Shown here: piece after piece, positions 35,301-40,170 of the stretch
How positions within the stretch are numbered: position 1 is the first letter of the stretch
Layout: each line of letters begins with the position of its first letter
NCBI GenBank assembly: GCA_012064415.1
Contig: SSNU01000223.1
Span: 332,198-396,197 of the forward strand
Reading direction: 5' to 3'
DNA from: Gyrodactylus bullatarudis
Taxonomy: Eukaryota; Platyhelminthes; Monogenea; Gyrodactylidea; Gyrodactylidae
DNA length: 64,000 nucleotides
Made by a program: the position numbers and the translations under genes
Notes under the pieces: generated by a model
The model's input: only the letters and a program-made list of their open reading frames with translations
What the model was told of the DNA's origin: nothing
The model's database searches: none

Positions 35301-35598
35301 GACAACCGTCACTGAACAATATATATATATTAATAATCCTTATAATTATATTCATTCAAACAACATCACTATATTCATTCATTGTTTATACTACTTAATC
35401 ACTAATTATTATGATAATAATTTTTCCGATATTCACGTCTTTTTGACAATAGTTGAAAAGCTTTTTTTAACTAATATATAAAACTTATTTTAATATTTTT
35501 CAGCATGTGGAGATAAAAAAAGTCAGCTATTAGTGAATACTTTATCCTTTTTCCTTGAAACAAGAAAAGGCAAACGGAACGCTCAAAATGATGATTAA
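14126..35598 (+). CDS. Multi-exon A/B-repeat gene (model; 5' end not found)
   Basis: I assemble eight coding exons: 14126-14347, 14375-14638, 22989-23210, 23915-24136, 24169-24426, 24663-24914, 27243-27473 and 35504-35598. The seven complete internal exons are all multiples of 3 (222, 264, 222, 222, 258, 252, 231 nt) and start and end in phase 1, so the joined frame stays open for about 588 codons to a TAA. The exons encode two alternating domain types, A (about 74 residues) and B (about 80-88 residues), in the order A-B-A-A-B-A-B-tail. I do not recognise either domain. Both look beta-rich, with A ending in an amphipathic helix, somewhat like a PH fold (inference). Introns are filled with transposons. 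No start codon or promoter was found. Confidence 0.65.
14348..14374 (+). other. 27-nt micro-intron between exons A1 and B1
   Basis: The segment begins GTGAGT, contains the branch-point-like TAACTAAT and ends CAAG. It holds an in-frame TAA, so leaving it in would truncate the protein. Removal joins A|TG and restores the same AIM junction found in module 2. The position and phase equal those of the 32-nt intron at 24137 and of the 2.3-kb intron at 24915. Confidence 0.6.
14375..14638 (+). CDS. Exon B1 of the A/B-repeat gene
   Basis: This 264-nt phase 1-1 exon has donor GTAAGT at 14639. The product includes LRYIIYKTKDSRSIAVIDD, ENKIRCYENSKEIVAIPTDV and EKYYGSVRGIEDCRKVD. It aligns with B2 (LDFVKYRDKTSRTIMVIDI) and more distantly with B3 (EFLSFHTEFDEVIALLVID). 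The shared core is a hydrophobic strand ending in VID. Function is unknown. Confidence 0.62.
14645..15773. other. Intron sequence, no gene seen
   Basis: This is the first part of the 8.35-kb intron between B1 and the A exon at 22989. It is AT-rich with no convincing ORF. The stretch just before 15774 probably belongs to the KRBA2-like element but no terminal repeat was identified. Confidence 0.4.
15774..16172 (+). pseudogene. KRBA2-like integrase-derived protein, internally deleted
   Basis: A 132-codon frame starts at an ATG. It begins with a helical N-terminus (MDDKKNFYDLIREQASKF), then the integrase H2C2-type start (LFEIIKDAHEFVVHAGERQTKIQIDRYY), then jumps directly to VGDTVLVPIPEIDRSKTDYKNL, the C-terminal SH3-like motif of the KRAB-A-domain-2-like / Ginger-type integrase family. 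The zinc-finger cysteines and the whole catalytic core are missing between about residues 106 and 109. The cysteine-rich tail of the same family appears separately at 36702-37022. It lies inside an intron of the A/B gene. Confidence 0.65.
16174..16455 (-). pseudogene. Possible non-LTR retrotransposon ORF1 fragment
   Basis: The frame reads RITRIVKQIPGKCRPIKILTNS..., then FFIQNKNSFQKLKIRTDRDKTILQQT, which resembles the single-strand nucleic-acid-binding region of arthropod non-LTR ORF1 proteins (...KCRPIRV..., ...DRTILQQ...). The frame overlaps the end of the Tigger pseudogene by 31 nt, and part of it may be incidental. No start or partner ORF is visible. Confidence 0.4.
16425..17050 (-). pseudogene. 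Tigger/pogo transposase relic with two short introns
   Basis: The minus strand reads FYEEENILNTDEISWVLKEAP (first aspartate, DE), then RYRAVLMVNAVGDKNKLIIIDK, then NPRWLTRNQD, then NAWMTTGIMKKLLDELHD, and in another frame ISIFPPNSTPVIQPI. The frame is continuous only if a 29-nt segment (16923-16951, GTAAG...TTCAG) and a 45-nt segment (16743-16787, GTAAG...TCTAG) are spliced out; both are phase 1. The second catalytic DNAPSH block is gone and the third is altered (QPIVVGI instead of QPLDQGV), so it is dead. Confidence 0.75.
16923..16951 (-). other. 29-nt micro-intron in the Tigger relic
   Basis: On the minus strand it begins GTAAG and ends TTCAG with a pyrimidine-rich interior. Removing it joins LQRI to TEKSVRLDRTRYRAV in a single frame (29 nt is not a multiple of 3, so leaving it in shifts the frame). 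It is an independent example of the micro-introns seen in the A/B gene. Confidence 0.5.
18015..18054 (-). ncRNA. Hammerhead ribozyme motif, inverted copy
   Basis: This is the reverse-complement copy of the ribozyme at 18840-18879, in the second terminal repeat of the same PLE, with the same five-pair stem I (ACAAG/CTTGT) and unchanged core. Confidence 0.65.
18266..18805 (-). pseudogene. Penelope-like GIY-YIG endonuclease domain (C-terminal part of PLE ORF)
   Basis: This 179-codon frame reads VVYKFQCPCKAEYIGHTIRRLEERVDEHL, containing the GIY-YIG pair, the CPC insertion, the catalytic arginine helix (IRRLEERVDEH) and further on the conserved AAEAFFILKEKPSLCIQKN block. It ends with a serine/threonine/proline-rich tail and NYFSSSQ. 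The upstream connector LKVVFKTKKLFNNLSKDRLS is also typical. The domain looks complete, but the RT half of the protein is missing. Confidence 0.88.
18840..18879 (+). ncRNA. Hammerhead ribozyme motif in PLE terminal repeat
   Basis: The core is CTGATGA, then a minimal stem II (G...C), then CGAAA at 18845-18862. Stem I is formed by ACAAG (18840-18844) and CTTGT (18875-18879), five pairs, with a short stem III closed by AT/AT and a T at the cleavage position. Hammerhead ribozymes are known in PLE terminal repeats. I infer self-cleavage; activity is untested. Confidence 0.65.
19781..20505. mobile_element. MITE-like insertion with ~47-bp terminal inverted repeats
   Basis: It begins TTGGATTCAGCGTAAAATTC and ends with the reverse complement (20459-20505). 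It interrupts the right arm of the foldback element, whose sequence CCTTTCGAA|TGGT resumes exactly on the far side. The interior includes a minus-strand 69-codon frame (20228-20437) ending NPILNSTVYDFE. The same ending (NPILNSSVYDLTI) occurs at 46878, so this may be the tail of an unrecognised transposon protein. Confidence 0.75.
20792..22328 (-). mobile_element. Tc1/mariner transposon with ~210-bp inverted repeats
   Basis: The element is 1537 bp, flanked by TA on both sides (20790-20791 and 22329-22330), with ends TAGTGGTCGACAAAATG and TAATGGTCGACAAAATG. The inverted repeats match with few changes over about 210 bp (20792-21000 and 22120-22328), long for Tc1. The element landed in a MITE copy whose other example is at about 57070-57130. 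It encodes one transposase on the minus strand. Confidence 0.92.
21005..22009 (-). pseudogene. Tc1-like transposase, frameshifted
   Basis: The start MTAKKPKYSRLTDYNKNVV leads into a paired helix-turn-helix (LSNRKIAKTV; TASKIKAELNLNTSVRTVQRC). The catalytic region reads TIFLDEKKLNLDVPDG (first D), then after a frameshift near 21455 MEWGYIT, IIFQQENAPCHRS (second position, where the usual D of QQDNAPCH is E) and, after another shift near 21250, SPDLNPIENL (third acidic residue, DD34E spacing). A run of A/T bases at about 21855-21880 probably caused a phenylalanine tract. Substitution and shifts make it inactive. Confidence 0.9.
22331..22400. repeat. MITE remnant split by the Tc1 element
   Basis: TTGTGTACCAAGTTGGAAGA and ACAAAGTTGGATTAATCCA also occur at 57079-57125, where the complete version ends AACTTGGTACGTAAC. 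The left half of this copy lies before 20790. Confidence 0.6.
22401..22988. other. End of the long intron, no gene seen
   Basis: AT-rich sequence leading to the acceptor CTTTTAAG at 22988. No other feature was recognised. Confidence 0.4.
22989..23210 (+). CDS. Unpaired A-type exon of the A/B-repeat gene
   Basis: This exon is 222 nt, phase 1-1, with acceptor TTTTAAG and donor GTAAGT at 23211. The product reads EFGNSSYLIYKNHFFDF, EIFIEIKGAFRDDE and YDLKIHIVEEEKEEREIL. It aligns best with exon A3 (GCLVYHKNVIDL, EFIEIKEAYNL). No B exon follows; the next exon is again type A, so one B may have been lost. It keeps the joined frame open with B1 before it and A2 after it. Confidence 0.6.
23211..23914. 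other. 704-nt intron with a GGCAGAG motif
   Basis: There is no gene. AGGCAGAGAGTTATAAC at 23341-23357 is another copy of the recurrent TATA-like motif. Confidence 0.45.
23915..24136 (+). CDS. Exon A2 of the A/B-repeat gene
   Basis: The acceptor TTTTCAAG ends at 23914 and the donor GTACGA starts at 24137. The exon is 222 nt, phase 1-1. The product contains AYISSCGELVIKGEVYDI, NNEILITNASHDNLTIELRIYYHG and DEWYLMEKLEIAI. It is the clearest paralogue of A1. The conserved tryptophan and helix at the end are what suggest a PH-like fold. Confidence 0.68.
24137..24168 (+). other. 32-nt micro-intron between exons A2 and B2
   Basis: It begins GTACGA, contains AACTAAT and ends TTTAAG. Its length is not a multiple of 3, yet the B2 frame is two positions off the A2 frame by exactly this amount, so splicing restores A-I-M-F-I-L. 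Unspliced RNA would end within the intron or at the TAA just after it. Confidence 0.62.
24169..24426 (+). CDS. Exon B2 of the A/B-repeat gene
   Basis: This 258-nt phase 1-1 exon has donor GTGAGA at 24427. The product includes LELDFVKYRDKTSRTIMVID, KIEFFIEEVCVESFDVEILEI and YADYEGFLKGPLNETIYLG. It is a paralogue of B1. It is followed by a 236-nt intron. Confidence 0.65.
24663..24914 (+). CDS. Exon A3 of the A/B-repeat gene
   Basis: The acceptor TTTTATTTAG ends at 24662 and the donor GTAGGT starts at 24915. The exon is 252 nt, phase 1-1, ten codons longer than the other A exons. The product reads EINSFGCLVYHKNVIDL, GEFIEIKEAYNLSGTKKCFVSV and LCDFMEKLVNSMKILQLN. The helix at the end aligns with the A1 and A2 ends, placing the following intron at the same site as the two micro-introns. 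Confidence 0.63.
24915..27242. other. 2.3-kb intron, mostly unassigned
   Basis: This is the counterpart of the 27- and 32-nt introns in modules 1 and 2. It contains a dispersed repeat at 26390-26640 (inverted relative to 3866-4020), a GGGGCAGAG motif at 25857, and a 67-codon plus-strand frame at 26075-26278 that I cannot assign. The rest is AT-rich with no visible gene. Confidence 0.5.
26390..26640. repeat. Dispersed repeat, inverted copy of 3866-4020
   Basis: The segment includes ACAAACGAACTGATCTCAT and GGTGCTCAGAAGCATTTCG, which match 3880-4020 in reverse complement. It is non-coding. Confidence 0.6.
27243..27473 (+). CDS. Exon B3 of the A/B-repeat gene
   Basis: The acceptor TTTTTAG ends at 27242 and the donor GTAAGA starts at 27474. 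The exon is 231 nt, phase 1-1. The product contains EIEFLSFHTEFDEVIALLVID, NGDCINILLNDKEVAMIIIEG and NAQINNMDCNGEILS. It is the shortest and most diverged B module. Junction with A3 gives LNDQPE without a stop. Confidence 0.6.
27474..28088. other. Intron start, nothing recognised except a motif copy
   Basis: There is no ORF. TTACCCTCTGCCCCTTTT at 27557-27574 is a minus-strand copy of the GGGGCAGAG motif. Confidence 0.45.
28089..28262 (+). repeat. 5' LTR of the 28-kb element
   Basis: This direct repeat of 30458-30629 ends TATATCA. As in the 5.3-kb element, the final A begins the gag ATG and TGGCAACATTTGG follows as putative primer-binding site. Confidence 0.9.
28262..28738 (+). pseudogene. 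gag remnant with CCHC zinc knuckle
   Basis: The frame starts MATFGIPEIFREL at the LTR edge. It is broken and shortened compared with the gag at 33781-35277. Frame 28382-28696 carries the helical end of gag. In another frame the end reads VCYECGEKGHFANKCSRR, a CX2CX4HX4C knuckle, followed by a basic tail. Frameshifts and the short length mark it as non-functional. Confidence 0.8.
28733..29344 (+). CDS. Aspartic protease and pol leader
   Basis: A 203-codon frame contains FLVDTGLMVNVIS, the retropepsin active site DTG, and GGSCVRIRGVV as the flap region. CILNTSKGLKLFEEI stands where the conserved hydrophobic-hydrophobic-G motif would be. It ends with the RT leader (EQEIKRWLDQGITIPSRKP). It looks intact over the protease but is cut off from the RT by a frameshift at about 29340. 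Confidence 0.8.
   Translation: MEAKKKGTTGTEENPTLSNINYSNKNAKYNYSCDLFYESLIINKRKVNFLVDTGLMVNVISTEEARRCDLTWQSFEGPRTIKAFGGSCVRIRGVVRNVTLKRKNGYSVIADMLVTNDTACILNTSKGLKLFEEINSVKLLPDRVKVGFKLNDPDLIRGNVYQYRPLPYSLMEKVEQEIKRWLDQGITIPSRKPRYGYSYCRGD
29346..29740 (+). pseudogene. Reverse transcriptase, N-terminal half
   Basis: The frame contains KFYSVIDLKDAFHQIEL (first aspartate), LKYMPFGISAAPLVFQEAMD and the catalytic box YQDDVSIGG. It stops shortly after, at the internal deletion that removes the thumb, RNase H and the integrase zinc finger. Confidence 0.85.
29791..30258 (+). pseudogene. Integrase core
   Basis: The frame reads FERIHIDLAHYAGNVFLMVVDAFSSWVD (first D), TIMVENGTNF and GHHQSNGRAEVAIRDV (E). 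The second catalytic aspartate of the usual TDNGTNF motif is E here, which would inactivate strand transfer. The C-terminal domain continues out of frame to about 30450. Confidence 0.85.
30458..30629 (+). repeat. 3' LTR of the 28-kb element
   Basis: A 172-bp copy of the 5' LTR with only scattered differences. Confidence 0.9.
30635..31617. other. Intron sequence between two LTR elements
   Basis: There is no gene. AAAAAGGCAGAGAAGTTAAA at 30715-30734 is a copy of the recurrent motif. The remainder is AT-rich with no visible structure. Confidence 0.45.
31623..31746 (-). repeat. 3' LTR of the 31.6-35.4 kb element
   Basis: A 124-bp copy of the 5' LTR. The purine run CGGAAGGGA directly precedes it on the minus strand. 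Confidence 0.9.
31773..32668 (-). pseudogene. Integrase with zinc finger, frameshifted
   Basis: 32186-32668 has the HHCC zinc finger (HTNHPARD, CLTCQRNRR) and the first core motif VHVDVTHVDGKS. A frameshift near 32290 removes the register over the second aspartate (plus strand still encodes the SDNGTNF-like piece). 31773-32249 gives GHHQSNGIVESLIRD with the catalytic glutamate, then FVEGKGWVGP and a basic C-terminus. Confidence 0.88.
32740..33235 (-). pseudogene. RNase H and connector
   Basis: 33014-33235 reads MKQVIHYSSRLLKPAEGKYSNLERKALAVIYG, with the catalytic glutamate. The TDHSPLQYI motif has become KKFDHNPLQYI through a small deletion. 32740-32988 gives SLPDALSRVGIKE and the linker toward the integrase, ending at the inverted insertion. 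Confidence 0.85.
33232..33768 (-). pseudogene. Reverse transcriptase C-terminal half
   Basis: It begins MGYFQFTKLQFGLSAAPRIF and has the catalytic box FQDDIIFGG, then NIQFMGFVIGNGEVLPDP and LGMLQYYGMM. A frameshift near 33380 turns the last part out of register with RNase H. Confidence 0.88.
33781..35277 (-). CDS. gag-protease-RT N-terminus polyprotein
   Basis: A single 498-codon frame begins MATWAIEKTLNIPDSLRDYD. Residues 1-170 form the capsid-like region; CRNCNKEGHYAREC near residue 215 is the CCHC zinc knuckle. FLVDSGNSVNLIP near 275 is the protease active site with DSG in place of DTG. From about 400 the RT begins: PVENPIMAAPLSIAHKKNG, RLTSGYHKTA, YYSVIDLSDAYHQI. The fusion of gag to pol in one frame, without a frameshift signal, is a family trait seen here. 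It ends at a break at 33781, in the middle of RT. Confidence 0.9.
   Translation of the reverse strand: MATWAIEKTLNIPDSLRDYDHFIWTVARYFKATKIIKDETKIDKFCAALEVSSAQKVRAIYPGEDDLDNVLWPDFVNAIRQHICPAPFIWSARAAFYDLKQNGNPFRKYIATLREAATIAKFSDKEIITQIMRGLDDHKILSRITEMNEDVLLDDVMEALEKKINNDFLQTTKRVEVNTLSTTRYSRKNPFCLTFKNKEYHPECIKKYITCRNCNKEGHYARECNKPMVNEVEQTNLETNLSEISIKNNSPYSCVCPLKYVEIEIEAFKRVRNQFLVDSGNSVNLIPRWFAEAHCLCYETLASPIYISGVSGIKVAVHGIVKNLNIKYGNSRCLCSFLVTEMEKFILNRATCETLGISLPLMQANHVFTVGKTFVAGLILTRQVDKRNLIFHHRNVPVSLMPKVELTLKKWLEASIMEPVENPIMAAPLSIAHKKNGDIRLTSGYHKTANLFIDPGSYPTPRIEDLLSKVAGCKYYSVIDLSDAYHQIERDKESRYLT
35277..35401 (-). repeat. 5' LTR of the 31.6-35.4 kb element
   Basis: This 125-bp repeat is close to identical to 31623-31746. 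Minus-strand reading starts TGATTAAGTAGTATAAAC and ends GCTAAATCA. The last A starts the gag ATG, and TGGCGACATGG follows. Confidence 0.9.
35504..35598 (+). CDS. Terminal exon of the A/B-repeat gene
   Basis: The acceptor TATTTTTCAG ends at 35503. The exon takes up phase 1 from B3 and reads TCGDKKSQLLVNTLSFFLETRKGKRNAQNDD, then TAA at 35596-35598. The tail is a short helix ending in basic residues, unlike the A or B modules. A candidate poly(A) signal AATAAA lies at 35827-35832. Identification depends on phase and position and needs RNA support. Confidence 0.5.
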
Positions 35599-36274
35599 TA
35601 TTAAATTATTAGTATGTTTAGTATATATTCTATGTCCTATTATTATTGCCTTCATTAAATGATGATGTATGCTTCTCGATTCAAAATTAAAACTGAACAC
35701 TATAGATATAACTCTAAATAATGCATAGATATTAAAAATATCATCTAACCTTTGTTATTTCGAGTAAATAATGACCAATATAGAAAAAATAAAAAGTGAA
35801 CCACATATTTTTTCGTTTTCATTTTCAATAAAAAATAGTGTGTTTAACTTTATAGGGAAATATACGATAATAGAAAAATTCGTTCAGTTATCATTTGATA
35901 GATAATTTTCTTGTACATCTAACAGTGTTAATTTGAAAATAATATTGTTGAAAATAAATCGAGAATTTAGAATATTAGAAGTGCCTCACATATTAATTTG
36001 ACCACCATATATTTAAAGTCCCACTAGGTTATTTCTATTACATATCATTTTCTCATTTATAACGTTTATCATTCAAATATACGCTTGTTGTTCTCTAGAC
36101 CTTCCAAATGCGTTTAGAACCTAACTCAAATATTCTTGATGAAGTTCGTAAATATTATCGTTCAAATGAAAAAATTTATCTGGGAATATTAGGGTAAAAA
36201 TAGTACAGTAATTATATATAGTGAATTTTCTAATTACTGTATATGTTCTGTGTAAAGAAGAAACTAAAAAACAG
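35599..36274. other. Presumed 3' UTR and flank
   Basis: AT-rich, with the AATAAA noted above. A 26-codon stretch near 36110-36190 behind an acceptor-like TTCTCTAG is too short to call. Confidence 0.4.
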
Positions 36275-37482
36275 TGTATATATTGGGAGAAATTTAGGAA
36301 GAAATGAAATTTATGAAGACTTCCTAAATTTCTCGATAAGAAATATTTCTACCCCTCTGCCCCATACATCACAATACATCGAAATGTACACACAACCCTT
36401 ACCCCCCCCCCCATTATTATTATTATTTATCCCATATAAATTATGAGTCATAATATCTTGATTTTTAGACAATCAAAAAACCTATAAGTTAAAAGATATC
36501 TTGTTAATTCTTTTTGATATCATACTCTAAATTTTCTGATCTTCAGCATGATGTGAAAATAATTAATTAATTACTCTATTATAGTTGAGTCTCTAAAGGT
36601 TCAATGGAAACATTTATGTCTAGAGTTTTTCAAAACTTCAGGGTCTAAGTATCACACGTACCCCTTATATTTTTTCAAGTGTTTATCATTGAGTTGAAAA
36701 AATGTGGCAAGTTAGTTTATCTACCATTTGTGAAACTAGAAATGGAATCTATAAAATTAACACAAAATGTGGTGTTTTGAATGGCTGGTACACAGGTTCA
36801 CAAATCAAGAAGCTAAAAACTAGTTCGAGTTATGCAGAGAGAAGTTCAGAGACGACTAGGGTCAGATCGGCAGCCATAGCGTTATCAAGATCTGGTTGCC
36901 AAGGGCTTACAAGTTGTTACTGTCGAACTGGGTGCACTTCGAAAAAATGCAATTGCATCAAAATAAATCTTCTTTGTAAGTCAAAATGTTATAACAGTTT
37001 AGGTTGCTGTAATAAAAATTAGTTGAATATTGATTTATGCTCATATAATTTTACATTTTTTCGACTCAATGATAAACACTTGAAAAAATATAAGGGGTAC
37101 GTGTGATACTTAGACCCTGAAGTTTTGAAAAACTCTAGACATAAATGTTTCCATTGAACCTTTAGAGACTCAACTATAATAGAGTAATTAATTAATTATT
37201 TTCACATCATGCTGAAGATCAGAAAATTTAGAGTATGATATCAAAAAGAATTAACAAGATATCTTTTAACTTATAGGTTTTTTGATTGTCTAAAAATCAA
37301 GATATTATGACTCATAATTTATATGGGATAAATAATAATAATAATGGGGGGGGGGTAAGGGTTGTGTGTACATTTCGATGTATTGTGATGTATGGGGCAG
37401 AGGGGTAGAAATATTTCTTATCGAGAAATTTAGGAAGTCTTCATAAATTTCATTTCTTCCTAAATTTCTCCCAATATATACA
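36275..37482. mobile_element. Foldback transposon with ~427-bp inverted repeats
   Basis: The ends TGTATATATTGG (36275) and CCAATATATACA (to 37482) bracket arms that match almost perfectly over about 427 bp (36275-36701 and 37056-37482), with a 354-bp centre. The centre encodes a KRBA2-type C-terminus, so this is probably a non-autonomous derivative of a Ginger/KRBA2-like integrase transposon. Each arm carries GGGGCAGAGGGGTAGAAATA. The target duplication is unclear. Confidence 0.85.
36702..37022 (+). pseudogene. Cysteine-rich C-terminal domain of a KRBA2-like transposase
   Basis: A 106-codon frame reads GIYKINTKCGVLNGWYTGSQ, then SAAIALSRSGCQG, then CYCRTGCTSKKCNCIKINLLC and KCYNSLGCCNK. This order (YKLGT..GxL..YxRNQ, then a CXC-type cysteine cluster) is that of KRBA2-like integrase proteins. 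The integrase part is absent; compare the N-terminal fragment at 15774-16172. The cysteine cluster is intact, about eleven cysteines. Confidence 0.7.
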
Positions 37483-37542
37483 AGTGTTCTTTTGCATGAA
37501 CAATGTAGAAACCTAGTGTCTATGTTTCCGTGAATTTTGAAA

Positions 37543-37970
37543 CTAGGGGCGTCTTTTCAAGTTGAAGAACTCGATTGTGTCTTTTTTCAGCTCGCTCATG
37601 GACTTCACCAGTGAACTGAATGGAGCTTTTCCTGGCTCTTCAATCACTTGTTTCAATAGCTGATATTCTCTGTTATGGAGTTTACTAAGCAAGATTCTTG
37701 TCAACTGAGTGTCCGTAACATGGGCTAGATCTTCTATGAATAAATGTTTGAAACTATGGTACCAATCATCAAAAGAAGTATGGGCAAACTCAAAGTCAAA
37801 TTGATGGATTTGGTTCACAATCTCTTTTGGATATCTGGGTGGGTTCTGGGTAACGACTTGGCTCATGGTGGGAGGAATGGGCGTGAGCTTCTTGGTTGTA
37901 CTCTTCAATTCATCAATTTGAAATTCTAAGGCTACCAAGCGTATTTAATCCATGTCCCAATTTGTTGTGT
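37543..37970 (-). pseudogene. Retroelement gag fragment of another family
   Basis: The frame 37543-37938 reads PRYPKEIVNQIHQFDFEFAH, FDDWYHSFKHLFIEDLAHV, TDTQLTRILLSKLHNREYQLL, a pattern typical of Ty3-like capsid proteins (aromatic W-Y/F helix followed by a leucine-rich helix). An upstream ATG is separated from it by a stop (ATG GAT TAA). No protease or RT follows. Confidence 0.55.
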
Positions 37971-39895
37971 TCTTACTGGGGCCTGACTCAGGAGATGTTT
38001 TAGGAGGGATGGTTAGGATGCAATTGAAATGTTCTCATGTATTTAGTTGAACAAAATAAATATAAGAATAGTACAAAGTAAATGTTTTCTTATAATGGGT
38101 AGCTTATTCAATATGGTAAAAACTATTTACTAAATAGTATAGCTCCTCAACAATAAACTCTTGATATCAAATGTCGTCGAAACGCAAAATTAGAGAGAGA
38201 AGCGTAAAACTTATGTAGCATTTTGGAATTCGAGAAATGTAAAATTGACTTGATAAAATCTTATTTTGATGAAATCTTATTGTTCAAGATATAAAAACCA
38301 GGAAAATGAGTAGAACTAAAATAGGAAAAAATTCCATTAGTAGAACTGTTTCAGTTCGTTCTTTTTCATCTTTATTATCATTTTCGGTTTCACCTGGAAA
38401 TGTAGTTTAAATTATATTTCTTGGAACTAAATAATGAAGATTTACTGGCACATTTTAACTTCATTTCTTTCTCCAATTGAGCTTTGTATGAAGACATTTC
38501 AAGGGTTGAATGTTCCATTGTGTTTTTCATGTACTCAAAAAACTTCAAGTCTCCAGACCGTTTCGTCGAATTAATTTCGAAAAATTGATCGCTACCTCCC
38601 TACCCCTGAATCATAATATTTATTTTTTATTGTTAACTAATGAGTAGGTATTCGAATAAAATGCTTTTACTAAAATATATCAATTTCAGCAATATTTCAG
38701 TACCCTATGAGTATTTTTCATGTCATGTAGTCTCGTCAGTGTACCAAATTTCAAGGGAATATCAAAAAATTAAATCAATTTTTTCCATCATATAAAGAAG
38801 ATTTTGTTGCTACTGATAGAGAATTTTAAAACTAAGTTTCAGATGGTTACTATGATATTCAAGACCATGAAGTGAATTTAGACTTTGAGCTGGCAGAAAT
38901 CGATATTGAGTTTTTTGAAGAATTTTTTTATATAAATCTTGTTTCATCTCAATTCTATCCCCCATACTTTTGTAAACATTTAAGACATTTCTACAGGTCT
39001 TCTGATTGGTTTCAAGATTAATTTTGAATGGTTTTAGATCTGGACCAAAAGAATTACTAGGGGTCTTAGATAAAATTGAAGGGATATAATTTCCTGAATA
39101 GATTTGCAATAAGTGTATCTGTGATCAATAAAAAAACAGATGAGGTATATTAAAAACTTTAAAAAGTCTAATTTTGGACGTGGTATGAAGATTAGAATGG
39201 GATTTTTCTAGAGAATCCAAAAAAGTTTTAAAAATCTCACTAAAGAAAAATTTGAATTTAGCAATAGAAATTACGAAAATTTCTAAAATTATGAAAATTA
39301 AAGATTAATCCAATCATTATTTTCCAGATATTAATAATAAATTCATATTAGAGTCATGTGTCTCTTTAATTCTAATCCTATAGAACAAATTCACAGTTAA
39401 TTGGATAGATTACGCCTTGACATTTTCCCCTACCTATTCCTCAATTCCAGTCACTTATAACATTCGAGTACTATTTCAGACGAAGAGATAGAAGCAATAT
39501 ACATGTCTTTATTTTCTAAATACAGTCAAGCCATCGATTGAACGGGAGGATTTTATCCCTTTCACACCAATCAGAACACTAGAAACTTGTAAATCATTTT
39601 CATTATCTCAAACTTGGTTATATAATTTTAACAAGATTGAGCTGTCTCATATATGTACGAAAAAATGTAATTTTGGTAATTGGGGAATTAAAATAACAGT
39701 TGGTAGGATAACTAGAGTTCCAGTCAAGCCCTTTTTCACACCTAAAAAACAGGAAATATTTGTTCAACCAAAAAAGTATAAAATAAAATAACCCTGAACT
39801 GAATGAAAAATTAGTTATTAATGAACTTAGTACGTTCTTCCAAGATTTGATAATTCTTGTTATGAGTCTAATTTTTTTCATTTATTATTCGATGA
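37971..39895. other. Long stretch without recognised genes
   Basis: A minus-strand 99-codon frame (38810-39109) has no family resemblance I can defend. The rest is AT-rich and without clear repeats. Confidence 0.4.
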
Positions 39896-40170
39896 AGCTA
39901 TGAACGTTATGCTTTTATTAAATTGTCTAACAAGCGTGAATCAAGATGGGAAATCTTGGAGCTCCTTAATCAAGGTATCATGCTAAAAGAAATCTGAACT
40001 AGACAACAGGAGATCCTATTCCTTGAGTCCATGTTGAGTGATAAAACTCACTCTACTCAAAAGGCAATTAAAATTGTTAATAAGAGATTTACCGAGAGTG
40101 ATAAAAGTTTTTTGGCAAGCAGTGAATTAGAGATGCCAAAAAGTATAGTTCAAGTAATAATCCAATTGTG
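39896..40170 (+). pseudogene. Helical ORF remnant of unknown origin
   Basis: With one in-frame TGA near 39998 the sequence reads YERYAFIKLSNKRESRWEILELL and then EILFLESMLSDKTHSTQKAI... before a stop at about 40170. It looks like a helical protein fragment, possibly from a transposon, but I cannot assign it. Confidence 0.25.

Larger units (their letters stand above)
31623..35401 (-). mobile_element. Third short-LTR Ty3/gypsy-like retrotransposon, nearly full length
   Basis: The element is 3779 bp on the minus strand, with 124- and 125-bp LTRs (TGATTAAG...GCTAAATCA) and flanks ATAAT/CTAAT that match at 4 of 5 bases, a probable target duplication with one change. It carries gag with CCHC knuckle, protease, RT, RNase H and integrase in order, the most complete copy of this family here. 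Several frameshifts and an inverted 67-bp insertion at 32672-32738 break the pol frame. It lies antisense in the last intron of the A/B gene, 102 bp before the terminal exon. Confidence 0.92.
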
